A stretch of DNA of 9,408 bases from UKL13-2 sp043768625 (GTDB lineage Bacteria; Pseudomonadota; Gammaproteobacteria; Burkholderiales; Usitatibacteraceae), in the NCBI GenBank assembly GCA_043768625.1, contig JAYVKG010000131.1, forward strand, positions 1 to 9,408, read 5' to 3'. The notes beneath the pieces were generated by a model. That model ran no database searches, was not told the origin of the DNA, and was given only the letters and a program-made list of their open reading frames with translations. Positions 1 to 5,905 of the stretch are shown piece by piece (position 1 is the stretch's first letter; every line of letters starts with the position of its first letter). The position numbers and the translations under genes are program-made.

Positions 1-174
1 GACAGCGATCTGTTTGACGGCGGCGAGATTCTTGATCCAGATTCCGGTGATACCTATCGCTTGAAAATCTCCATACTCGAGGCCGGGCAAAAGCTGGATG
101 TGCGAGGCTACATGGGCATCGCGTTATTCGGTCGATCGCAAATTTGGTTACGAGCCGCCGACTCGGTGAAGTGA
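1..174 (+). CDS. DUF2147 family protein, C-terminal fragment
   Basis: This is the last 57 codons of a gene entering from the left edge in frame 1 and stopping at TGA 172-174. The visible protein carries the DUF2147 C-terminal signature: a GEILDPDSGDTY segment (the family's 'G-x-I-x-D-P-x-x-G-x-x-Y' strand), then GQKLDVRGYMGIALFGRSQIW ending in a Trp-Leu-Arg strand. DUF2147 proteins are usually about 120-160 residues, begin with a Sec signal peptide and have no established biochemical role; several are predicted periplasmic lipocalin-like barrels. The N-terminal half and signal peptide lie outside the window. No clear terminator follows the stop. It is separated by over 1 kb from the catabolic genes, so I do not infer a functional link. 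Confidence 0.85.
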   Translation, partial: DSDLFDGGEILDPDSGDTYRLKISILEAGQKLDVRGYMGIALFGRSQIWLRAADSVK

Positions 175-197
175 AGTCTTCACGACGCGCAACGGCA

Positions 198-279
198 GGC
201 ACGCCATTGCATATTCGCGAGCCGCACCTGTCGATGATAGTTCGACGCGTTGATGCGCGCGCGACCGAGACGGCGTGCC
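198..279. repeat. 8-bp perfect inverted repeat with long loop
   Basis: GGCACGCC at 198-205 is the exact reverse complement of GGCGTGCC at 272-279, with 66 nt between them. The interval holds alternating CG-rich motifs and no ORF. It could be the base of an RNA stem between the DUF2147 stop and the small ORF at 323. No T-tract follows, so it is not an intrinsic terminator. A chance match of this size is quite possible. Confidence 0.25.
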
Positions 280-322
280 CGAGTGGCATGTTTTACGATT
301 AATATTTTTTCAGGAGGTTTAC

Positions 323-622
323 GTGAGTGACGGATCGTATTGCGTAGTATTCAGTTCGAACATGAGTCCGGAATATCACCAGTTGCTGGAAGGCTACTTG
401 CAACCGGTGCCGAATACATCGGGGGTTCCGTTACTGTGCGCATTTTGTTCATCAGTTACCTTAACGGAGCCATTGGTACATTTGCGGCTCACGCAGCTTT
501 CCGACCCTGGGCACATATGGAGTATCAAGATTCCGTCGCTTTTGGTGGTCGCAATTATTGATCAACGTGAAGCAAAAAATCCAATCGGCTTCCAAACCAG
601 AGTCGACCAGTTGACAGCCTGA
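323..622 (+). CDS. Small hypothetical protein (99 aa)
   Basis: I do not recognise this protein. The reading frame is open from further upstream (an ATG at 275), but GTG 323 is the best start because a perfect AGGAGG at 312-317 sits 5 nt before it. The product is a soluble-looking 99-residue protein with no signal peptide or membrane helix. Its second half alternates hydrophobic and polar residues as beta-strands do (PLVHLRLTQL, then IWSIKIPSLLVVAIID) and ends with a polar tail (GFQTRVDQLTA). It stands alone between the DUF2147 gene and a structured non-coding stretch, and the terminator at 1046-1075 could end its transcript. A competing ORF in another frame (340-561) has no ribosome-binding site. 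The strong Shine-Dalgarno sequence and strand-like pattern favour a real gene, but without homologues this remains tentative. Confidence 0.42.
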   Translation: MSDGSYCVVFSSNMSPEYHQLLEGYLQPVPNTSGVPLLCAFCSSVTLTEPLVHLRLTQLSDPGHIWSIKIPSLLVVAIIDQREAKNPIGFQTRVDQLTA

Positions 623-1045
623 AGCGCAAACGTCAAACCGCATTGGCCGTATTTTCAGCGATACGCCGCGAGTTTTCGCTCTTGGCAAGAAGAAATAAGC
701 GCTATGACTAGCAGTTGCCAGCAGAGGTTACGCAGGCGGCTAGTGCGTGGTGGGGGACAATTGTTATCAGTGGCATACCGATTGGCCAACAGTCGGGTTT
801 AATGGCGACGCAAACGGCATAAGAACCCGGTGTCTGCGGCTGCGTGATGCGCGCCTAATACGCAACGGCTTGCCTGCAAGTACGCTACTGCCGCAGTCCG
901 CGTGGTAATTGACCGCGCTAGTCCGGCAACCCGCCGTGTTAGAAATATGCGATATGCCGAGCGCCTGGCGCGCTACCACTCATTAAGTTAGATCGGACCG
1001 GGCATAAATTGTCGCCATACGGTCTGATTTAAAGTCAACTTGCGT
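623..1045. other. Gene-free, hairpin-rich intergenic stretch
   Basis: No convincing coding region, tRNA, insertion sequence or repeat array is visible here. There are several potential RNA stems in series on the + strand. TCGGGTTT 793-800 pairs with GAACCCGG 823-830 (six Watson-Crick pairs flanked by G-T). CTGCGGC 834-840 pairs with GCCGCAG 890-896 and encloses TGCGT 841-845 / ACGCA 860-864 and CTTG 869-872 / CAAG 877-880, giving a small multibranch layout. AGCGC 960-964 pairs with GCGCT 970-974. ATCGGACCG 992-1000 pairs with CGGTCTGAT 1020-1028 through nine pairs, one of them G-T. The series leads directly into a Rho-independent terminator. Such an arrangement would fit a structured non-coding RNA or a long 3' UTR of the 323-622 ORF. 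I do not recognise tmRNA, RNase P RNA, SRP RNA or a riboswitch core. Confidence 0.3.
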
Positions 1046-1075
1046 AGCGCGTCAACATGCAGATGCGCTTTTTTT
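1046..1075 (+). terminator. Rho-independent terminator
   Basis: An 8-bp stem, AGCGCGTC 1046-1053 with GATGCGCT 1062-1069, has seven Watson-Crick pairs and one G-T pair around an 8-nt loop, and runs straight into a T-tract at 1069-1075. The T-tract is only on the 3' side, so it stops + strand transcription arriving from the left. It would insulate the receptor gene downstream from the transcript covering the 323-622 ORF or the hairpin-rich stretch. There is no + strand gene closer upstream than the ORF ending at 622, so something untranslated of at least 400 nt must be transcribed if this terminator is used. Confidence 0.7.
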
Positions 1076-1115
1076 CGCGATTAAGCACGGTTGCGGAGGC
1101 TGGGACACCTGCACA

Positions 1116-1172
1116 GTTTAAAGAAACAAAAACTATTTTTTGAATATACCTTTAAGTAGTTTCTATTTCTAG
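1116..1172 (+). promoter_or_regulatory. AT-rich promoter-like block before the receptor gene
   Basis: This block is much more AT-rich than its surroundings and lies between the terminator and the first ribosome-binding site of the receptor transcript, where a promoter is expected. A TTGAAT (1140-1145) resembles a -35 box, with TATTTC (1164-1169) 18 nt downstream as a poor -10 box. Short inverted elements flank it: TTAAAG 1118-1123 / CTTTAA 1150-1155 and AGAAAC 1122-1127 / GTTTCT 1159-1164, which could be operator half-sites. No Fur box or other known operator is recognisable. The assignment rests on position and composition more than on the boxes. Confidence 0.3.
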
Positions 1173-1205
1173 CAAATGCGAACAGACTCGCCCGGAGGCA
1201 AAAAT

Positions 1206-1262
1206 ATGACATCTGCGAGCTCAATTTTTACCGATCAGTTTGCCAATATCGGTTGCAGGTGA
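1206..1262 (+). CDS. Putative 18-aa leader peptide upstream of the receptor
   Basis: ATG 1206 is preceded by GGAGG at 1194-1198 with 7 nt spacing, a much better initiation site than that of the receptor gene. The ORF encodes MTSASSIFTDQFANIGCR and stops at TGA 1260-1262, 41 nt before the receptor ATG at 1304 and in a different frame. It shows no run of a single amino acid that would suggest amino-acid attenuation. It may be a regulatory leader peptide that couples translation to the receptor gene, or the remnant of an older start separated by a frameshift. It could also be coincidental. Confidence 0.35.
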   Translation: MTSASSIFTDQFANIGCR

Positions 1263-1303
1263 TCCAAAGATTCCAGACCGCAATTCCCAACTCTCGGATA
1301 ATT

Positions 1304-3481
1304 ATGAAAACAATTTCCAGAATGAAAGGCACTGTAGCCGCGACGCTCTCCACGCTGTTGCTCGCATCCGTCGCCGTGTCCTCCGCCGCGCAAGATAGCG
1401 CCATCAAAACAGAAAACGCGAAGGAAAAAGAAGACGAAAAAGCGCAGAAGGTAGAAACGGTTACCGTCACGACGGGCACCCGCACCGCGAAAGCCGTCGA
1501 CAAAATTCCGGGCGCAATTACGATAGTGTCGAAAGAGGAAGTTGCGCACACGCTTGCCATCACCCAGGATGCGACGGCGGTTCTTGCACGGTCGGTGCCA
1601 GGATACGCAGAGTCGTCCCAGGCGATGAGCAATAGTGGCGAGACGTTGCGCGGCCGCACCGCCTTGCGCCTGTTTGATGGCATCCCGCAAACATCGCCGT
1701 TGCGCGAGGGAAACCGATCCGGCACCTTTACCGACATGGGCATCATTGCCCGTATCGAGGTCATCAATGGACCATCGGCGTCGGAAGGAATTGGCGCATC
1801 CGGCGGCATCATCAATTATATTTCTGCGGTGCCAACAAAAAACGGCAATGAATTCACATTGACGACAAACTACAGCACGCAGTTTCGCAACGACAGCGAA
1901 AGCTGGAAGCTCGGATTCAACTTTGCCCACAAAGAAGATGCTTATGATCTACTGCTGGGCACTTCGTTTATCGATCGTGGGGTTGGGAGCGACGCGAACG
2001 GGCGCAAGATCGGCCTGAACACCAGCGGCTCGACGTCCGATTCTGAAGCGAAGAACCTGTTTGTGAAAGTCGGTGGCAACTTCGGCGACGCCCAGACACA
2101 ACGGCTACAATTTACCCTCGGTCGATTCAACATTGCCGGCAAATCTAACTACATGCTGGTGGATGGAGATCGCGCAACCGGGCTGCCAAGCACGGCGGTA
2201 CTGGGGCAGCCGCTTGGTTCCAAAAGTTCATTCAATAATTTCAATCAATACAGCGTCGCGTACACCAATGACAATTTGTTTGGTGGTGCATTCAAAGCCG
2301 ACTACTATCGTGCCAGCCAGGCAATGCGGTTTGAAGCCGAGGATGGTGCTGACCGGCAGGACCCTGCCATAAAACCGCTTGGCACCCTGATCGACCAATC
2401 AGAAATAAATTCCCAAAAAAAAGGCGTTCGTACTTCATGGACTGCGCAGAATTTTCTCACGGTGCCGGACTTGGAACTACGGGCAGGCCTGGATCTGGTG
2501 CAGGATGAGACCCAACAAAAACTGGCCTTGACTGACCGCATATGGGTACCGCCAATCCTTTACAAGAGTACGGCACCCTATGTGCAGGGCTCCTACGATA
2601 TCGGTCCGGTTACGCTCAGTGCCGGCGTGCGGCGGGAGGATGGCAAACTGTCGGTGGAGACCTATAGAACGACTTTTTTTCGCAACGCCGTGCTGGTGCA
2701 GGGGGGCACGCTTGATTATAAATCCACGCTGCCCAACTACGGCGTGATCTGGCGGATCGGTCAGGGTTGGTCGGTGTTTGGCGCTTATGGCAAGGGTTTC
2801 AGCCTGCCCAATATCGGCATCCCATTGCGTAACGTCAGCGTTCCTGGCAAATCGGTGGCCAGCATCCTCGACTTGCAGGCCATTATTGTTGACAACAAGG
2901 AATTCGGGTTCAATTGGCGCGGACAGAGTGGCAGTATCAGCGGTTCGATGTATAACGCAAATTCCGCGTTGGGGGTGACATTGTCGGTAGATCCCGTAAC
3001 CCGCGATTTCGTATTGAATCGCCGACCGATCGAAACCAAGGGAATCGAGTTGTCCGGCGAATACATACTGTCGAAAGAGCTCAAGTTCGGCGCGCTCTAC
3101 TCGCGTATCCGCGGCAAAACCTCAAATACAGTGAATGGCCCGCTCGAACGTGAAATGGGTGTCTCGGACATCAATCCGGACAAGATTGCTGGCTCCGGCA
3201 CCTGGAAGTATTCCGCGCGGGGAGATCTGCGGCTCGGTTTCACCACGCTCAGGAGTCGCGACATCAACGCCGGACGGCCCGGTGAAGAGCATACCAAGGG
3301 CTACACGCTGTTCGACCTCAGTGCAAACTATGACTTCAAGAAATGGGGCACGCTGTCTCTTGGCGTGGAAAATCTCACAAACAAGTTTTATTTCCTGAGC
3401 TGGTCGCAGGTGGACTTCTTCCGTAATTACTTCGCAGGACGCGGTCGGGTGACCTCGTTGACGCATACCTTAAAATTCTAA
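1304..3481 (+). CDS. TonB-dependent outer-membrane receptor
   Basis: This 725-residue protein is predicted to be a 22-strand outer-membrane barrel with an N-terminal plug, importing a ligand by energy from TonB-ExbB-ExbD. I chose ATG 1304 because it begins a clean Sec signal peptide: positive residues, then a hydrophobic core ATLSTLLLASVAV, with likely cleavage near residues 28-30. The frame is open to a TTG at 1253, but those extra residues do not fit a signal peptide. A charged Lys/Glu-rich linker (35-48) leads to the TonB box VETVTVT (50-56). The plug covers about 60-180 and contains IARIEVINGPSAS and GASGGIINYI (148-173). The barrel ends in the typical ENLTNKFYF (about 690-700) and GRGRVTSLTHTLKF, with the C-terminal Phe used for barrel insertion. 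The C-terminal pattern resembles siderophore and aerobactin-type receptors more than SusC, and no SusD partner is present. The neighbours instead suggest a carbohydrate ligand. Its ribosome-binding site is weak (GGA, 5 nt upstream). The ligand is not determined by the sequence. Confidence 0.95.
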   Translation: MKTISRMKGTVAATLSTLLLASVAVSSAAQDSAIKTENAKEKEDEKAQKVETVTVTTGTRTAKAVDKIPGAITIVSKEEVAHTLAITQDATAVLARSVPGYAESSQAMSNSGETLRGRTALRLFDGIPQTSPLREGNRSGTFTDMGIIARIEVINGPSASEGIGASGGIINYISAVPTKNGNEFTLTTNYSTQFRNDSESWKLGFNFAHKEDAYDLLLGTSFIDRGVGSDANGRKIGLNTSGSTSDSEAKNLFVKVGGNFGDAQTQRLQFTLGRFNIAGKSNYMLVDGDRATGLPSTAVLGQPLGSKSSFNNFNQYSVAYTNDNLFGGAFKADYYRASQAMRFEAEDGADRQDPAIKPLGTLIDQSEINSQKKGVRTSWTAQNFLTVPDLELRAGLDLVQDETQQKLALTDRIWVPPILYKSTAPYVQGSYDIGPVTLSAGVRREDGKLSVETYRTTFFRNAVLVQGGTLDYKSTLPNYGVIWRIGQGWSVFGAYGKGFSLPNIGIPLRNVSVPGKSVASILDLQAIIVDNKEFGFNWRGQSGSISGSMYNANSALGVTLSVDPVTRDFVLNRRPIETKGIELSGEYILSKELKFGALYSRIRGKTSNTVNGPLEREMGVSDINPDKIAGSGTWKYSARGDLRLGFTTLRSRDINAGRPGEEHTKGYTLFDLSANYDFKKWGTLSLGVENLTNKFYFLSWSQVDFFRNYFAGRGRVTSLTHTLKF

Positions 3482-3652
3482 ATCTGCGCGCTGATGTTCT
3501 GCCGCCGTCAGTCATTTTCGGTTGTGGGGAGAAGGGCTGTTCAGCGGCGGAATCTTTGTGCTCAAGCACCTTTGCAGAGATGATGCTTTCATCAACGGTG
3601 TGTGCGGAAACGGGATGACGTCGCAGATTCAAACGTGCGTTGGCATCCATTC

Positions 3653-4939
3653 ATGAAGTGGCATATTACGGTTGCCTGTATTGCCGCTATGTGTATTGGT
3701 CAAACCACCCATGGCGCGCAGACACCGACGCAGTTGCCGGCCTTCTTGGCTGCTGCCGAAGGATTTTCTGCAGCGCGACTTGAACGCTTGGATAAATTCA
3801 TGCGGTCGGTGATGGAGTCCGGCACCTATCTGGGCGCCGTCACGCTCATTGCGCGCAACGGCAAAATTGTCGATTGGCATGCGTACGGCCATCGCGATCT
3901 CGCGAAAAAAATGCCAATGTCTGAAGACGCAATCTTCCGAATATATTCGATGACCAAAACTGTTGCCTCGGTTGCGGTGCTCATCCTAATGGAGGAGGGC
4001 AAGTTCGCCCTTGAGGATCCGGTCGCCAACTATTTGCCCGAATTTAAAAACATGCAGGTATTCGCCGGGGGCACTGCCAGTGCGCCCAAGTTGCGTCCGG
4101 CCGCGCGGCCAATCACTATCCGGCAGTTGTTGACGCATACTGGCGGGTTCGCCACCAGCGGTATAGACGGTGACCAAGCGGTAATAATTTTCAATCGCTT
4201 CGATCTACATCAGTCACCTACGCTGAAGGCTTACGTCGAATATGTGGCACGCCAACCGCTCGGCGTCGATCCCGGTGAAAAATTTAACTACGACGGTGTT
4301 TCACTTGAAGTGTTGAGCCGTCTTGTTGAAGTAATATCGGGGAAACCGTTTGACGCATTTTTACAGGAGCGGATCCTGGGCCCACTGGAAATGACGGACA
4401 CGGGCTTCAGCGTGCCCGCGGAGAAACGTGCGCGGATTCCGGACATGTCCTCCACCGATGCTGACGGCCGCTTGATACGCTCGCCTGCCAATACCGCGAT
4501 AACCCCGGGCAAGATGATGAATCCCTATCCCAGCGGCGCAGGCGGCCTTTATTCAACCGCGCCGGACTACGCACGCTTTTGTCAAATGCTGCTCAATGGC
4601 GGTTCGATTAACGGCGTGTCCATTCTGGGTCGCAAGACGGTCGAGTTGATGATGATGAATCACCTCACGCAACTTGATCCCCCGGTGACTTCGTTCAGTA
4701 ACGCGGAAGGCTTCGGCTTGGGCGGATCGGTATTGCTGGACGTTGCGCGGCGTGGGCGACCGGGTTCGATGGGGCAGTTTGGCTGGTCGGGTGCAGGCTC
4801 GACTTATTACACGATTGATCGGGAAGAAAATTTGATTGCGATGTTGCTGATGCAACACCTGCCGCAGGATCTGCCAAAAGATCCACCCAAGATCAATGTC
4901 AAGTTTTACAATCTAGTCTATCAATCGCTGGTTAAATAG
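3653..4939 (+). CDS. Secreted beta-lactamase-family serine hydrolase
   Basis: This 428-residue protein has the class C beta-lactamase / DD-peptidase / EstB esterase fold (PF00144). From ATG 3653 it starts with a signal peptide (MKWHITVACIAAMCIGQ, cleavage near residue 22), which is why I prefer it to GTG 3602, 17 codons upstream in the same frame. The catalytic SxxK motif is SMTK at residues 99-102. The expected second-motif Tyr is in FNYDGVSLEVL (Tyr213), and the third motif is GWSGAGST (Trp378-Ser-Gly), as in EstB-type esterases rather than the KTG of classical beta-lactamases. Other family landmarks are ITIRQLLTHTGGF and SGAGGLYSTAPDYARF. It lies 171 bp after the receptor gene and 17 bp before the kinase gene. 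The likely role is hydrolysis of an ester or amide in the periplasm, possibly deacylating an imported glycan. Antibiotic resistance is unlikely from these motifs. No clear Shine-Dalgarno sequence precedes it. Confidence 0.92.
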   Translation: MKWHITVACIAAMCIGQTTHGAQTPTQLPAFLAAAEGFSAARLERLDKFMRSVMESGTYLGAVTLIARNGKIVDWHAYGHRDLAKKMPMSEDAIFRIYSMTKTVASVAVLILMEEGKFALEDPVANYLPEFKNMQVFAGGTASAPKLRPAARPITIRQLLTHTGGFATSGIDGDQAVIIFNRFDLHQSPTLKAYVEYVARQPLGVDPGEKFNYDGVSLEVLSRLVEVISGKPFDAFLQERILGPLEMTDTGFSVPAEKRARIPDMSSTDADGRLIRSPANTAITPGKMMNPYPSGAGGLYSTAPDYARFCQMLLNGGSINGVSILGRKTVELMMMNHLTQLDPPVTSFSNAEGFGLGGSVLLDVARRGRPGSMGQFGWSGAGSTYYTIDREENLIAMLLMQHLPQDLPKDPPKINVKFYNLVYQSLVK

Positions 4940-4956
4940 GGCGTTTACCTCGCAAC

Positions 4957-5892
4957 ATGATTCTCGTCGCAGGCTCGGCAAATCTCGACTTTGTGATACA
5001 GACGTCCCACATCCCGGCCCCCGGTGAAACGGTGTTGGGACACGGCTTCAAAACCTTTCCGGGTGGTAAAGGGGCCAACCAGGCAATCGCCTGCGCGCGT
5101 GCCGGCGGTGCCGCAACGGAAATGTTGCTGGCACTTGGTAATGATGCGTTTGCGCTGCCGATTGAAGCATCGCTAACGGCGGCTAACGTGCGAATGCACA
5201 CGTTGCGGGTTGCCGACCAAGCTACCGGCATCGCCTTCATCTGCGTATCCGACGACGCCGAGAATGCCATCACCGTGGCACCGGGTGCCAATAACTATTT
5301 GCGGGCGGATCACCTTCCCGTGTTGACGCGGTTCAGCCATTTGCTGCTACAACTGGAAACGCCGATTGATACCGTTGCCGCTTATGCCCGCGCCGCGCAT
5401 AACGTGGGTGTCAAGGTGGTGCTCAATGCCGCACCTGCACAGTATTTGCCCGCCGCATTGCTGAAGCTGATCGATGTGCTCATCGTCAATGCCGGGGAAT
5501 TGGCTGCGTTGAGCAACCATCATGGAACAATTGTCGAGCGTATGGAACACCTTGCCGTGCCATGCGCGGTGGTCACCTTGGGTCAGCATGGAAGCTGTGC
5601 GCTGGCAAACGGTGAATTTCTGGTGCAGCCTGCGTTTTCGGTCACATCGGTAGATTCGACGGCTGCGGGCGATACCTTTTGTGGCGTACTGGTTGCCGCG
5701 CTAGCCCGTCAGCAAACTTTGTCACAGGCCCTGCGTCTGGCGACCGCCGCCGGGGCGCTCGCTTGCACCAGGCTAGGTGCACAGTCGAGCATCCCTGGAC
5801 ACAGCGACGTCGACAGGTTCTTGCAAAATGCGCCCGCTACCACTGTGGTGCAGGAAATGGCGCTGAATGACTTTTGTGGATTCACCCCTTGA
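4957..5892 (+). CDS. rbsK: Ribokinase-type PfkB sugar kinase
   Basis: This 311-residue cytoplasmic kinase of the PfkB/ribokinase family would use ATP to phosphorylate a pentose, in ribokinase at O5 of D-ribose. Landmarks in order are GSANLDF (5-12, with substrate-binding Asp11), GGKGANQA (36-43, sugar-binding Gly-Gly and Asn41), LQLETP (131-136, Glu134), the VNAGE metal/phosphate region (NxxE, 178-181), VTLGQHGS (206-213), and DSTAAGDTFCG (233-243) with the anion hole and catalytic base Asp239. The late GAQSSIP motif (274-280) is characteristic of RbsK rather than fructokinase or adenosine kinase. The motif reads DSTAAGD instead of the usual DTTAAGD, a mild change. The last 20 residues are slightly longer than typical. 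It sits 17 bp after the serine hydrolase and 13 bp before the fusion gene, so it is cotranscribed with glycan-processing genes and not with an rbsDACB transporter. The true substrate could be another furanose sugar. Confidence 0.92.
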   Translation: MILVAGSANLDFVIQTSHIPAPGETVLGHGFKTFPGGKGANQAIACARAGGAATEMLLALGNDAFALPIEASLTAANVRMHTLRVADQATGIAFICVSDDAENAITVAPGANNYLRADHLPVLTRFSHLLLQLETPIDTVAAYARAAHNVGVKVVLNAAPAQYLPAALLKLIDVLIVNAGELAALSNHHGTIVERMEHLAVPCAVVTLGQHGSCALANGEFLVQPAFSVTSVDSTAAGDTFCGVLVAALARQQTLSQALRLATAAGALACTRLGAQSSIPGHSDVDRFLQNAPATTVVQEMALNDFCGFTP

Positions 5893-5905
5893 ATAGAATA
5901 TTGCC

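Noticed and set aside
349..368. GTTCGAA resembling a tRNA T-loop
   Set aside because: The flanking bases do not form the T-arm stem and no other tRNA arms are present; it also lies inside the 323-622 ORF.
340..561. 73-codon + strand frame overlapping the small hypothetical ORF
   Set aside because: It has no ribosome-binding site, whereas the overlapping frame starting at 323 has a perfect one.
767..979. 70-codon minus-strand frame in the intergenic region
   Set aside because: No ribosome-binding site or protein-like pattern was seen, and it overlaps the potential stems; treated as chance.
1235..1930. 231-codon and overlapping 195-codon minus-strand open frames
   Set aside because: They are antisense to the receptor's signal peptide and plug, which have clear family motifs on the + strand.
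3497..3558. Possible hairpin CCGCCG / CGGCGG between the receptor and hydrolase genes
   Set aside because: The loop is about 30 nt and no T-tract follows, so it cannot be called a terminator; its effect on cotranscription is unknown.
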